Shown here: piece after piece, positions 43,161 through 52,974 of the stretch | Layout: every line of letters starts with the position of its first letter | How positions within the stretch are numbered: position 1 is the stretch's first letter | Assembly (NCBI RefSeq): GCF_000429905.1 | Contig: NZ_AUCT01000031.1 | Coordinates: 1 to 64,000, forward strand | DNA length: 64,000 bases | Direction of reading: 5' to 3' | Source of the DNA: Desulfatibacillum aliphaticivorans DSM 15576 | GTDB lineage: Bacteria > Desulfobacterota > Desulfobacteria > Desulfobacterales > Desulfatibacillaceae | Program-made: the position numbers and the translations under genes | Notes under the pieces: model-generated | What the model saw: the letters and a program-made list of their open reading frames with translations, nothing else | What the model was told of the DNA's origin: nothing | Database searches by the model: none

Positions 43161-45089
43161 TTACACCTGAAAACGGTTAGCCATATTGCTCAAAGACTCC
43201 CCAAGCTCCTTCAGGCTTCCGGTGGACTGCTCCAGCTGCCTGGCGCTGTCCATGTTTTGCTCGCACACCTGTTTTATGTTTTCCAGGGCGTGCGCCAATT
43301 GCTCCATGCCGGCCAATTGCTGGTGGCTGGAGGCGGCGATTTGCCGGGAGGACTTGGCGGATTCCGAGGAGCTTTGGGACAATCTGCGGATGGCTTCCTC
43401 GGCTTCGGAGGAGAGCATGCCGCCCTCATCCACGGCTTTGGAGCCTCGTTCCGTGGCCATGACGGCGGCGCTTGTGGCTTTTTGGATCTCTGAAAGAATG
43501 TTCCGGACCTGCTCTGTGGCCTGCTTGGACTGGTCGGCCAGGGTCTTGACCTCCTGGGCCACTACAGCGAAGCCCTTGCCGAAGTCGCCGGCCTTGGCCG
43601 CTTCTATGGAAGCATTGACGGAAAGCAGATTGGACTGATTGGCCAATTCGTTCACGGCGTCGATGATCTCGGCGATGTTCTGGGTCTGCTCGCTCAATTT
43701 GACGATGCTTTCGGCCACATATTCCATTTCCGCTCTAATGCGCTCCATGCCGTCCAAGGTCTTGGCCGTGGCGGACAGCCCGCCTTGCGACACTTTTTCC
43801 GTGGCTTCCGCGGTTTGCGCCACTTCTTCGGCTTTTCCGCTGGAGAGGCGGACGGTTTCCTTGACTTCCTCGCCGGTTGTGCTGATTTCCGTCACCGAGG
43901 CGACCATTTGGGCGGCGCTGGCTGCAAACTGGGAGGCGGCGCCGGAAATCTGAGAGGTGAGATTGGCCAGATAATGGGCGGAGTCCATGATTTCCTTAAT
44001 CATGTCCTGCTGGGCGTCCATGAAGGTGTTAAACCACGAGGCCAGGTCGCCAACCTCATCCTGATTGGCGATCTTTATCCTTTGGGTCAGGTCTCCCGCT
44101 CCCTGAGCCACGTCTTTGAGGCCGTCGCGCACGGTCTTCAGGGGCTTCAGGATGGAAAACTCCAGGAAGAACCAGATCCCCAGAGCGATGAGCAGCATAA
44201 GGATCAAACCTAGACCGATCACCCACTTGGCCATAATCCTGACGCCCTTGAGGATCTCACGATCCTGGGCGTTGACCGCCACGAATAAGTCCGTGCCCTT
44301 CACTTTTGTGATGGCTGCAGTGTAGATGATTTTCTTCCCGTTCTCCTCCCGCACTATATTATGATAAATTGCGTCCTCATTGCCTGAGAAGCCTTTATCA
44401 AGGCCGATATCGGTAAGATTCAGCGTAAAATCAAGACCTTCATCCGGGTGAGTGAGGACCAGCCCCTGGGAATTGATCAGGAAGGCGTGTCCGCTTTCCA
44501 CGGTCTTTTCCTTCTCCATGAATCGGCTGCGGAAAAAAATCAAATTGATATTGGCGGTCAGGGAGCCCTTTAGGGAGCCGTTTTCCACGCCCACTTGAAT
44601 TGGAATCACCGGGAGCCCGGACAGGGGGCTTTTCATCGCCTGATATATTATGTATTTCTCATTGGAAATCAGCACATTCGCTTTTTTCCCGGAATCTGCA
44701 TATTTGATCGCGGCCTCCATGTCGTCAGAGGCGATGGGGGTTCCATCAACATCCCGTAAAGTGACAAGTTCAAAAAAAGGGTACAACTCCACAAGGCTTT
44801 CAAAATCCTCGGTCACGCTCTCTCTGGACGCCTGCCCCAAAAAATTGTCTTTGAGGGAATTGCGGTAATGGGCCTGCCTGGAAAGGCGAATCAATTCAGA
44901 CGTGTTTCTGCGCACCCAGGAGCCTAAATGGGCCGCTGAGGACGCCGCCTGGCTGGAGATGCGCGCCTCGGAATTTTTGACAAGCACGGTGCTAAGTTTG
45001 AAATAGTTGATGGCGCCGATAATGCTTAAAAAAACAAATGCGACGAGCACGGCGGGAAGCATGAACTTGATGCGGAGGCTTTTCTTCAC
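43161..45089 (-). CDS. Methyl-accepting chemotaxis protein with dCache-type sensor
   Basis: A 642-residue chemoreceptor. TM1 is near residues 8-30. A periplasmic double-Cache domain follows (VTLRDVDGTPIASDD; SGHAFLINSQGLVLTHPDEG). TM2 is near 285-305, then a HAMP domain and the cytoplasmic signalling hairpin with the highly conserved tip ENIAEIIDAVNELANQSNLLSVNASIEAAKAGDFGKGFAVVAQEV (here abbreviated by its ends: ENIAEI to VVAQEV). The GTG at 45089 is chosen because it gives a normal basic N-terminus before TM1; the frame runs back to 45215. No adjacent che genes. No C-terminal CheR-tethering pentapeptide is seen. Confidence 0.92.
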   Translation of the reverse strand: MKKSLRIKFMLPAVLVAFVFLSIIGAINYFKLSTVLVKNSEARISSQAASSAAHLGSWVRRNTSELIRLSRQAHYRNSLKDNFLGQASRESVTEDFESLVELYPFFELVTLRDVDGTPIASDDMEAAIKYADSGKKANVLISNEKYIIYQAMKSPLSGLPVIPIQVGVENGSLKGSLTANINLIFFRSRFMEKEKTVESGHAFLINSQGLVLTHPDEGLDFTLNLTDIGLDKGFSGNEDAIYHNIVREENGKKIIYTAAITKVKGTDLFVAVNAQDREILKGVRIMAKWVIGLGLILMLLIALGIWFFLEFSILKPLKTVRDGLKDVAQGAGDLTQRIKIANQDEVGDLASWFNTFMDAQQDMIKEIMDSAHYLANLTSQISGAASQFAASAAQMVASVTEISTTGEEVKETVRLSSGKAEEVAQTAEATEKVSQGGLSATAKTLDGMERIRAEMEYVAESIVKLSEQTQNIAEIIDAVNELANQSNLLSVNASIEAAKAGDFGKGFAVVAQEVKTLADQSKQATEQVRNILSEIQKATSAAVMATERGSKAVDEGGMLSSEAEEAIRRLSQSSSESAKSSRQIAASSHQQLAGMEQLAHALENIKQVCEQNMDSARQLEQSTGSLKELGESLSNMANRFQV

Positions 45090-45184
45090 GGGATGGAACC
45101 TTTCCTTATTTATTTCATCAAGTTGGGGATGAATGCAAGATGAAGGGCGCAAAACCCTGTTTGGCGGCCTCCGCCCTATGCATA

Positions 45185-45224
45185 TAAAAAAAGGGCGCAC
45201 CGTCTTGAATAACACGATGCGCCC
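45185..45224 (-). terminator. Terminator of the OYE-family gene
   Basis: On the minus strand GGGCGCATCGTG pairs with its complement GACGGTGCGCCC (one mismatch region) and is followed by TTTTTTTAT. It lies about 140 bases past the stop of the gene at 45364. Confidence 0.8.
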
Positions 45225-45363
45225 ATTGCAATTTCACACGAACTTTTGCAAAAACAACATGCTTTCAATACGTACTAACCAAACAGGCCTATATCCAAAC
45301 CGCCTGGTGCAACATAGATGACAGCCTAACTACCCCATTCGCACAATAAATTTACTCAGCTTG

Positions 45364-47364
45364 TTAAATGTTAATGGCCGCCAAAAAACCTCCGTGCACG
45401 GCTCCGTCTATCTTTCCCGGGGCTGCGCCATCGCCGATCACGGCGTAGGGAATATCCAGCTCTTCCACCATGTTCGAAACCGTTTTTACGGACCGGGAGC
45501 CCACGGCCATGATTACGTTGTCAAACTGCTTTTCCATGGCCTTTCCGTCCACTTCAAACTTCACCAGCCCGCCGGCTACGGAAAGCACCTTGGCGCTGGT
45601 GAGAATGTTGATCCCAAAACGCCGGGTGTTGTCCATCAGCACCCATTTGGTGGACCGGCCCACGTCCTTGCCGGATTTGTCCAGCATTTCAAAAACCGTC
45701 ACCTTGGACGAGCCTTCGAACATGAACTTCTTGATGCGTTCCGGCGGGACCGCATCGTAAGCCATGAGAAAATGCACGGCTTCGGGGGTGAGCGTGCCTT
45801 TTTCCGCGGCGAACATGGCGGTCTCCAAGCCCACGGCGCCGCCGCCCACAACCGCCACTTCCGGGCCCAGGGGGGGATCGTTCTTCAAGACGTCCCAGGC
45901 GTTCAACACGCAGGGATCATCCTTTCCGTCAATGGGCGGAATCAAGGGCTCGGCGCCCTCGGCCACGATGATGTACTCCGGGGCCGCCGCCTTGATAAGC
46001 TCCGCATCTACTTCCGTGTTCAGGTGCAGCTCGATTTCAAGGCTTTCCAGCATGGCCCGGTAATAGCGGATTATTTCAAACAACTCGTGCTTATGCGGAG
46101 GCGCCCCCGCCAGCCATAACTGGCCGCCGATGTCGTCGCTTTTCTCATACAAGGCGACTTTGTGGCCCGCCATGGTCGCCGTAACAGCGGCTTCCAGCCC
46201 GCCCGGGCCGGCGCCTATGACCATGACCTTCTTGGGGGAGTCGGTTTTCTTCAAGATCCGCTCGCCTTCGAAGCTGGCCCTGGCGTTGAGCGCGCAAAAT
46301 ACCGGCTGGCCCGAAAAAACCTGGTCCGTGCAGCCCTGGTTGCAGGCCACGCAGGGACGGATTTCCTTTTCCCGGCCCGCTTGCGCCTTCATGGGCCATT
46401 CCGGGTCGGCAATCAGCACCCGGCCCAGGTTGACCATGTCCGCGCAATTGTCCCGGATGATCTTCTCGGCCAAAGCCGGCTCGGAAATGCGGTTGGACGC
46501 CATGATCGGCACATTGACCGCCTTTTTTACATTGGCCGCCAAAAAGGCGAACGCCCCGCGGGGCAGATCCATGGGGAGCTGAGGCACCTTGGTTTCGTGC
46601 CAGCCGCCGGTGACGTTAATGGCGTCGATGCCGGCTTTTTCGTAAACCTGGGCGATGGCGGGCATGTCCACATCCGTATTCGCCCCGGGTATGAAATCAT
46701 TGCCGGCCATGCGGATGGTTACGGGAAAATCAGGCCCCACCGCATCTCTCAGCTTTTCAATGACTTCCCTGGGAAAGCGCACCCTGTTGTCAAAAGACCC
46801 GCCGTACTGGTCCGTACGGAGGTTGGTCGTGGGAGAAAGAAACTGGGTGATGAGGTATCCGGCGGACCCGATGATCTCCACGCCGTCAAACCCCGCCTTT
46901 TTGGCCCGCACTCCGGCGTCCACAAAGGCCTTTTGGATTCCCGCCAACTCGTCCAGGGTCATTTCCTTGGGCGTCGCCTTGGAATAGGGGCTGAAAACCG
47001 GGGACACGCCCAAAGGCTGCTCATTGTTGATTGCTATGGGATGGGCGTAGCGCCCCGCATGAAAAAGCTGAACCCAGGCTTTGGCGCCCGCTTCGTGAAT
47101 CACGTCCGCCAGTTTGGTAAACGCGGGAACCGCCTCGTCGGAAGCCAGGGACAAAACGATGAATCCGGACCCGATAAAATCCACGCCCACGGGGCCGACG
47201 GTCACCAATCCGGCGCCGCCCGCCGCCCTCTCCCTGAAAAAATTGTAATAACGGTCGTTTAGACAGCCGTCATAGCTGTACAGCACCCCCAATGCCGGAT
47301 AGGCTATCCGGTTTTTGATTTCCACCTTGTTGATTTTAATAGGAGAGAAAAGATAGTCGTACAT
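45364..47364 (-). CDS. NADH:flavin oxidoreductase / 2,4-dienoyl-CoA reductase (FadH-type)
   Basis: A 666-residue multidomain flavoenzyme. Residues 1-340 form an old-yellow-enzyme TIM barrel (FMN) with QLFHAGR and the conserved Tyr/His region. CVACNQGC...FC (CX2CX3CX11C) binds a [4Fe-4S] cluster near 345-365. An FAD domain begins with VMVIGAGPGGLEAA and an NAD(P)H-binding GGG motif (VAVVGGGAVGLETA). This is the dienoyl-CoA reductase/trimethylamine dehydrogenase layout: NAD(P)H to FAD to Fe-S to FMN to an enoyl substrate. Monocistronic, AGGAG before the ATG. Substrate unknown; unsaturated acyl-CoA or aromatic/cyclic enoyl-CoA are likely in this kind of organism. Confidence 0.92.
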   Translation of the reverse strand: MYDYLFSPIKINKVEIKNRIAYPALGVLYSYDGCLNDRYYNFFRERAAGGAGLVTVGPVGVDFIGSGFIVLSLASDEAVPAFTKLADVIHEAGAKAWVQLFHAGRYAHPIAINNEQPLGVSPVFSPYSKATPKEMTLDELAGIQKAFVDAGVRAKKAGFDGVEIIGSAGYLITQFLSPTTNLRTDQYGGSFDNRVRFPREVIEKLRDAVGPDFPVTIRMAGNDFIPGANTDVDMPAIAQVYEKAGIDAINVTGGWHETKVPQLPMDLPRGAFAFLAANVKKAVNVPIMASNRISEPALAEKIIRDNCADMVNLGRVLIADPEWPMKAQAGREKEIRPCVACNQGCTDQVFSGQPVFCALNARASFEGERILKKTDSPKKVMVIGAGPGGLEAAVTATMAGHKVALYEKSDDIGGQLWLAGAPPHKHELFEIIRYYRAMLESLEIELHLNTEVDAELIKAAAPEYIIVAEGAEPLIPPIDGKDDPCVLNAWDVLKNDPPLGPEVAVVGGGAVGLETAMFAAEKGTLTPEAVHFLMAYDAVPPERIKKFMFEGSSKVTVFEMLDKSGKDVGRSTKWVLMDNTRRFGINILTSAKVLSVAGGLVKFEVDGKAMEKQFDNVIMAVGSRSVKTVSNMVEELDIPYAVIGDGAAPGKIDGAVHGGFLAAINI

Positions 47365-47671
47365 ACTAAACTCCTTGTAAAAGTGTTCGGGGGGTGGTTT
47401 GTTTGGGGCAATTGTAAAGAAATTGGAAAAATGCGCAAGCGAATTCTGAAAAAACGAACGAAGGCTCGCTTAATTTCTTTCTCGGAGCCAAGGCCTTGGA
47501 CGCTTGTTGAGCCGAACGCTCCACCCCCGGACGCCGGTTATCCATAATATATACATTCAACGACGGATAAAACAAATGGACCTTTTTGCATTGGCGGGTT
47601 AATGATTTTGGCACAAAAGGCATTGCGAACCATTACCAGGCAAGGAAAAGCCATTCCGGAGGGCCTTTAGG

Positions 47672-49582
47672 TTGAGATATATTGTATATGATATCAAAAT
47701 ATTAAAAATAGTTTTACCGCTTTTTGCATGGTGTTTTTTGTGTTTGTTGAACAACGACTCCTATGCCGACCCCATTATCGGAAATTTGCTGTCAGAGCGA
47801 TCCGCCCCCTCCCCGGTGGTGGTTAAGGACGCCGATTCCTTTCCCGAGGCCGTTCCCAATACGGGCGCCAACCGGATTAAGTTTTCCTGCACCGTGTTTT
47901 CGCCCAACGAAAACTGCTCCATTCAATCAGTCCGGGCGCTCATGGGGCATACGGCGACTTTTCAGGACGTTTATCTGCGTTCCGATCCCCGGTGCACCCT
48001 TCCTTCCGGAGAGGGCCGATACACAGGCAGCCTGCTGGTGGACTCCCTGGCCGACTGCGGAACCTACTGGACGCCCCTTCGGGCTGAGGACTCCATTGGG
48101 ATGCAGGGCCAGGGTATGACGCGGTTTAAGGTTGTGTTTCACAGGCCGGACGATTTCCCGGCCATCGGCTCTTCGGAATTCAAAACCCTTTTGGAAAGGG
48201 CGGGCAACAGCAATTTCGCCCCGGGAAACGTCATCCAGGTTCTGGACGACGGCCCCGCCGCCCTGGCCAAACGCATGGAGCTGATCGAGCAGGCGACCCG
48301 CCAGATCAATCTTCAAAGCTACACCTTTGATAAAGACGCGGCCCAGGGCGCCCTGATGGAGCTTCTTTTAAGGAAGGCGAGGCAGGGGGTGGAGGTTAAC
48401 ATCATCCTCAATGCAGGCAGCCAGTTGCCCACGTCGCCTTCCGGCGCCCTGCGTCTGGAGTTGGATGAGCTAGTGGGAAAGTGGCTGGAAAACGCGGAAA
48501 AGAAGCTCTCCACAAACAAGCCCGGCGAGTTCGTGGTGAAAAACTTTTTATCCAAGAGCCCGGGCCGGGGCGTGAATCTGATTCTGGTTTCGTCCAATGA
48601 CCTGGCCCAAAGACATAACGCCCGCAAGGGGCCTCCCGACCATTGGCTTGCCAGAGTTTTGGAGGATAAAGGCGTGATCTCACCGGACCGGAGCCCCCCC
48701 GAGGACATCCGGGAAATTTTCAAAGGCCCGGGCGGCCTGCCCGCCCTGCCCCTGCTGGACCACGCAGTGCATGAAAAAATCCTGGTGGTGGACGGCGCCA
48801 AGGCCATTGTGGGAGGGCGCAACCTGGAGGACCAATATTTTGACGTTTGGACCGACCTGGACCTGTATCTGGAAGGCCCGGTGGTGGATCAAATCCAGGG
48901 TGGCTTCCTGGTTAACTACCGGGAGCTTGGCCGCACCAATCCTGAAGTCAGGGCGCCCATGGATTTGACCGTCCGGAACCAGGTTTTAGGGGACCAGGAG
49001 GCCATGTTCGTCCAAAGCAAGCCCTGGGACAAGGATTACGCCGCCCTGTACGCCCTGATCCAAAGCATTCGAGCCAGCGAAAAAAGCCTGTACATCACCT
49101 CCCAGTACCTTTCCCTGTCTCAAAGCCTGTTGTGCGACGCCATCATGGACGCCGCCGGACGAGGCGTGGACGTCCGCATCCTGACCAACTCATACGAGAC
49201 TTCCAGCCAGTTGTATTTCAGCGCCGGCTATTTCATCAGTTTGAACAATATGCAGGACCTGCTGAAGGCTGGGGCGAGAATCTATACGGTCAACGGAAAG
49301 CCCGGCGATAAGGCGGCGCCTTACTGCCATAGCAAGGAATACCTGTTCGACTCCAAGATGGCGGCGGTGGGCTCTTTTAACCTGTCCCTGCGTTCGTCCT
49401 ACATCGAGTCGGAAAACCTGACTTTTATGGACGACGCCTCAATTTGCATGGACAGGGAAGAGGATTTTCTGCAGAGGGTCGAGAACCTGGCGACGGAAAT
49501 AACGGCCGGGGACCTGGCCCAACAAAAAATCAAATACAAAAATCGGTTGGAGATCGCCTGGTACCTGGATTTGCTGTTTTAA
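47672..49582 (+). CDS. Exported phospholipase D-family protein with two HKD motifs
   Basis: A 636-residue protein with an N-terminal signal sequence (residues about 10-31, ending SYA-D). It carries two PLD catalytic motifs, HEKILVVDGAKAIVGGRN and HSKEYLFDSKMAAVGSFN, separated by about 180 residues, so both halves of the active site are in one chain. Cardiolipin synthases have the same motifs but lie in the membrane; a periplasmic or surface phospholipase is the better reading of the signal peptide. The start is a TTG at 47672, with GGAGGGC about nine bases before; no ATG start fits. The first ~170 residues show no known domain. Confidence 0.88.
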   Translation: MRYIVYDIKILKIVLPLFAWCFLCLLNNDSYADPIIGNLLSERSAPSPVVVKDADSFPEAVPNTGANRIKFSCTVFSPNENCSIQSVRALMGHTATFQDVYLRSDPRCTLPSGEGRYTGSLLVDSLADCGTYWTPLRAEDSIGMQGQGMTRFKVVFHRPDDFPAIGSSEFKTLLERAGNSNFAPGNVIQVLDDGPAALAKRMELIEQATRQINLQSYTFDKDAAQGALMELLLRKARQGVEVNIILNAGSQLPTSPSGALRLELDELVGKWLENAEKKLSTNKPGEFVVKNFLSKSPGRGVNLILVSSNDLAQRHNARKGPPDHWLARVLEDKGVISPDRSPPEDIREIFKGPGGLPALPLLDHAVHEKILVVDGAKAIVGGRNLEDQYFDVWTDLDLYLEGPVVDQIQGGFLVNYRELGRTNPEVRAPMDLTVRNQVLGDQEAMFVQSKPWDKDYAALYALIQSIRASEKSLYITSQYLSLSQSLLCDAIMDAAGRGVDVRILTNSYETSSQLYFSAGYFISLNNMQDLLKAGARIYTVNGKPGDKAAPYCHSKEYLFDSKMAAVGSFNLSLRSSYIESENLTFMDDASICMDREEDFLQRVENLATEITAGDLAQQKIKYKNRLEIAWYLDLLF

Positions 49583-49589
49583 CGCAGCT

Positions 49590-50561
49590 TCATCTGCGCA
49601 TGTTGGCCATGTAAACGCCGATGAGGGTGAGCGCGCCGCCGCTCATCTGCGCGGCGTTCAGGCTTTCTTTCAGCAAAACCCAGGCGGCCAGGGCCGTGAC
49701 CACGGGAATTCCGTTCAAAAACACCGAAGCCGAGGAAGCCCGGATTTTGGTCAGGGAGTAGTTCCAGCAGAAAAAAGCCGCACAGGTGGCGAAAATCACC
49801 AGGTAGCACAAGGCCCACAAGGAATGGGAGGTCAGGCCTTCCCACTTCACCTGGGGAAATTCCCAAATAAAGGCGGGCAAATAAAGGGTTGCGGCGAATA
49901 GCGATTGCAGGCCCGTGATTGTCAGAGCCGAATGGGTCAGCCCCAGATCCCTGGCCATGATAATGTATATGCTGGCGGCGATGACCGCTCCGAAAACCAG
50001 GGCGTCGCCCAACATCTCCCCGGACAGGGACCACTCGATCTCCCGGCCCCCGGCCACCAAAATCCCAATGCCGATCAACGAAACCGCCACGCCCATGAAG
50101 TTCAGCCTGCTGGCTTTTTCCTTAAGAAAAAACACGGCTGCAACCAGCACAAAAACCGGGATGGTGGCAATGATCAGGGAGGCCTTGGGAGCGGAAGTAA
50201 GGCTCAGGCCTTTGGTTTCGCAATAAAAATACAACCCCGGCTCGAACAAGGACAATAAGGTTATTTTTATCCAGTCCTTTTTAAGAAGGCGGGGAAAGCC
50301 GGTCTTCAGCCAGATCCCTGTAAACAAAAGCGCGGCCAGAAAAAACCGGATGAAAATCAGAGTGAATATGGGGATGGTTTCCAAAGCGATCTTGGACGCC
50401 ACAAAGGACAATCCCCAAAAAACCACTGCCGCGAATATGGCCAGATAGGCAAGGGCGAGCCCTTTGCCCGGCTGATCCCCAGCGGCTGTTACGATGTTAT
50501 TGTGCTCCACTTCTTTACTCCCTGCCCCGCCTCCATGGCCCTCAAAAGAGCATGGCTTCAT
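49590..50561 (-). CDS. EamA/DMT-family permease (RhaT/YdcZ-like drug/metabolite transporter)
   Basis: A 323-residue inner-membrane protein with ten TM segments in two EamA repeats (AAVVFWGLSFVASKIAL; AAFFCWNYSLTKIRASSASVFL). Members export amino acids, metabolites or nucleotide sugars. A hydrophilic N-terminal tail of about 35 residues is unusual for the family. The start at 50561 follows AAAGGTG; the frame extends to 50636. It converges with the PLD gene with a seven-base gap. Confidence 0.9.
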   Translation of the reverse strand: MKPCSFEGHGGGAGSKEVEHNNIVTAAGDQPGKGLALAYLAIFAAVVFWGLSFVASKIALETIPIFTLIFIRFFLAALLFTGIWLKTGFPRLLKKDWIKITLLSLFEPGLYFYCETKGLSLTSAPKASLIIATIPVFVLVAAVFFLKEKASRLNFMGVAVSLIGIGILVAGGREIEWSLSGEMLGDALVFGAVIAASIYIIMARDLGLTHSALTITGLQSLFAATLYLPAFIWEFPQVKWEGLTSHSLWALCYLVIFATCAAFFCWNYSLTKIRASSASVFLNGIPVVTALAAWVLLKESLNAAQMSGGALTLIGVYMANMRR

Positions 50562-50636
50562 AACACCTTTCGACAAAAAGGGAAACGCCAAAAAGCAAAG
50601 GGCAACTGAATCTTCCACCCTTGGCTGCAAAATCAC

Positions 50637-51183
50637 TAAAAGATTTTGAACCGCGCAAAGCGCGCCCTATGGCAGGCACAGGGGCCTGCCGCTACGAGTC
50701 AAATGCAACCTATGCGGCGCCAGCGGTTTTTAGGGTGGCCCAGGCATCGCAGTTTGATGCCTGGGTTGCTTTAGCAACAAAATGTGCGGCCAGGAAAGTG
50801 CGCTGGAATTGGGGATGACCGGCGGGCGAAAATCCTTATTCGAAAACGTTTTGGGCAGCCTCGCGGCCTCCCATGGCAATATGCGCTCACTCCGCCAACC
50901 CAGTCCGTCATTCCCGTGGAGGGGTTTTGGCGGGATGATTGCGGCGGTTTGCAATCATCATGACAAAATTCCGGAAACGGGAACCCATCGTTTTTTTTTA
51001 CAAAAATGCCGGGAGAGCGGACGCAGCCGGAATTCATAAAAAACAAGGACTCCGGATTCCTGCGTTCGCAGGAATCACAGTCAAAATAGTCGCACGGTCC
51101 CCGCGCTTGCAGTTGCTGGGTCTCCTCGCCGTAGGGGCGCCGCTTGCTGGGCCCGATAGTTACGCGGCTCCCTCGCCCTTTTC
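50637..51183. repeat. Intergenic cluster of palindromic repeat elements
   Basis: About 550 bases without a credible gene, built of inverted repeats. They include GGCAGG...CCTGCC near 50671-50690; CCCAGGCA-N11-TGCCTGGG at 50739-50765; a GTCATTCCCGTGGAGGG element near 50907; GGATTCCTGCG-TTC-GCAGGAATC near 51054; and CGGTCCCCGCGCTT at 51095. Several recur elsewhere (13431, 52981, 63408). This is REP/BIME-like intergenic DNA. Confidence 0.65.
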
Positions 51184-51212
51184 TTGACTAATTTCAAAAA
51201 ATTATGTACTTT
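51184..51212 (+). promoter_or_regulatory. Possible promoter of vsr-dcm
   Basis: TTGACT at 51184-51189, a 17-base spacer, TACTTT at 51207-51212, 15 bases before the vsr ATG. The -10 is poor (three of six). Confidence 0.4.
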
Positions 51213-51226
51213 TACCCCAGACGCCT

Positions 51227-51637
51227 ATGACAGATAACCTTACGAAAAAACAACGAAAACACACCATGAAGCAGGTGCGGAGCAAAAACACCAAGCCCGA
51301 ATGGATCGTGCGACGCACCGTCTTTCGACTGGGATTTCGATACCGGCTTCACAGAAAAGACCTGCCCGGCAAGCCCGACCTTGTGTTTCCGGGGCGAAAA
51401 AAGATCATCTTCGTCCATGGCTGCTTTTGGCACCAGCACCAGGGATGCCCGGCGTCCAACAGGCCTGCGTCCAACACGGAATACTGGGACAAAAAGCTGG
51501 ACCGGAACATGGAGCGAGATAAAAAAAATATCGAAACCCTGGGAAACGACGGCTGGCGAGTTCTCGTTATTTGGGAATGCCAGATCAAAGACGGGGAGCA
51601 GTTAGAAACAATCATCCGGGATTTCCTCGAGGACTAA
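51227..51637 (+). CDS. vsr: Very short patch repair endonuclease
   Basis: A 136-residue Vsr-type DNA mismatch endonuclease. The N-terminal MKQVRSKNTKPEWIVRR, the catalytic GKPDLVFPGRKKIIFVHGCFWHQH (Asp and metal-site residues) and WDKKLDRNMERDKKN are clear family signatures. Vsr nicks next to T:G mismatches arising from deamination of 5-methylcytosine, so protects sites of its partner methylase. The dcm-type gene starts six bases after its stop, so they are co-transcribed. Confidence 0.95.
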   Translation: MTDNLTKKQRKHTMKQVRSKNTKPEWIVRRTVFRLGFRYRLHRKDLPGKPDLVFPGRKKIIFVHGCFWHQHQGCPASNRPASNTEYWDKKLDRNMERDKKNIETLGNDGWRVLVIWECQIKDGEQLETIIRDFLED

Positions 51638-51642
51638 AGCCC

Positions 51643-52788
51643 ATGCCTGACACGTTCCGATTTTACGAGTTTTTCGCCGGGGGCGGCATGGCGAGCCTTG
51701 GCTTGGGGCCTCAATGGAAATGCGTCTACGCCAATGAATGGTGCGCAAAAAAAGCCCGCTCCTACAAAATCAACCACAGCGGCGCCCCCAGGGTGGACGT
51801 TCGGGACGTGGCGGAGGCGACTCCCGCCGACCTCAGGGAAAACGCGGATTTGGCCTGGGCCTCCTTTCCGTGCCAGGATTTGTCCCTGGCGGGGAACGGA
51901 AAAGGGCTTCAAGGCGCCCGCAGCGGAACCTTCTGGCCGTTTTGGAATCTCATGAAAGAACTGGACTCCCTGGGCCGGGGCGTTCCGGTTATTGTCCTGG
52001 AAAACGTGGTGGGCGCTTTAAGCTCCAACAAGGGCGAGGATTTCAAGGTTCTGGCCAAGGCGTTGAGCAGCGCGGGATACCGCTTCGGCCCCCTGGTTAT
52101 GAACGCGGTGCATTTCACGCCGCAATCCCGTCCCAGGCTGTTTATCGTCGCCTGCAAAAAGAACCTCCTCATCCCCAAATCCCTGCGCCGGGAAGGGCCT
52201 GACGGATTCTGGCATACGCCCAAAACGGCGCAGGCGTATGACTCTCTGCCGGCTTCCACTAAAACGGATTGGATTTGGTGGAATCTGCCCAGGCCCGAGC
52301 CGAGAAAGGTTGAACTGGCCGACCTGATTGAAGACGCTCCTGAAAGCGTCTCGGTGCATGCGCAGGAGGAGACGAAACGCATTCTCGCCATGATGTCCGA
52401 GGCCAATATCAGCAAGGTGGAAGCGGCGAAAAAATCCGGAAAGCTGACCGTGGGGACTGTCTACAAAAGAACCCGCAAGGATTCGGACGGAAACCGGGTG
52501 CAAAGGGCGGAGGTGCGGTTCGACCAGATCAGCGGATGCCTGCGCACCCCGGCGGGCGGCTCCAGCCGGCAGATTTTGATGATCGTAAACGGCAAGGACG
52601 TTTCCACCCGGCTGATTTCCACCCGAGAGGCTGCCCGGCTTATGGGCCTGCCCGACGAATACCAATTGCCCCAAAAATACAATGAAGCCTATCACCTGAT
52701 CGGCGACGGCCTGGCCGTGCCCGTGGTGTCCTGGCTGGCTGACAATTTGCTTTATCCTTTAGCCAGTGTGAATAACGGCGGCGCTTGA
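51643..52788 (+). CDS. DNA (cytosine-5) methyltransferase
   Basis: A 381-residue C5 methyltransferase. Motif I FYEFFAGGGMASLG, motif IV SFPCQDLSLAG with the catalytic Cys, motif VI LENVVG, motif VIII PQSRPRLFIVA, and the final motifs STREAARLMGLPDEY and IGDGLAVPVVSWLADN are all present. The target recognition region between VIII and IX is about 150 residues. The cognate site cannot be inferred from sequence. It forms a pair with vsr. No restriction endonuclease gene is adjacent, so it is solitary (or the endonuclease has been lost). Confidence 0.95.
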   Translation: MPDTFRFYEFFAGGGMASLGLGPQWKCVYANEWCAKKARSYKINHSGAPRVDVRDVAEATPADLRENADLAWASFPCQDLSLAGNGKGLQGARSGTFWPFWNLMKELDSLGRGVPVIVLENVVGALSSNKGEDFKVLAKALSSAGYRFGPLVMNAVHFTPQSRPRLFIVACKKNLLIPKSLRREGPDGFWHTPKTAQAYDSLPASTKTDWIWWNLPRPEPRKVELADLIEDAPESVSVHAQEETKRILAMMSEANISKVEAAKKSGKLTVGTVYKRTRKDSDGNRVQRAEVRFDQISGCLRTPAGGSSRQILMIVNGKDVSTRLISTREAARLMGLPDEYQLPQKYNEAYHLIGDGLAVPVVSWLADNLLYPLASVNNGGA

Positions 52789-52974
52789 TTTTTTGCAATT
52801 CTGGGGACATGAATTTATCTCTGTATGGGCGAAAAAATTCACCGGTTATGATGTTGAGATAAGGATCGTGTCTCCGTGAAATCATCCTCCCCAACTGCCG
52901 GACTTGAAATAATTTTCAGGGGCAATACTGATTTCAAACGTTTTAAAGCAACTGAGGAATTCAGCACGGCCGGC

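Noticed and set aside
47609..47626. Sigma-54-like TGGCAC...TTGC before the phospholipase D gene
   Set aside because: The spacer is eight bases where sigma-54 promoters need about five, so the GG and GC elements are out of phase.
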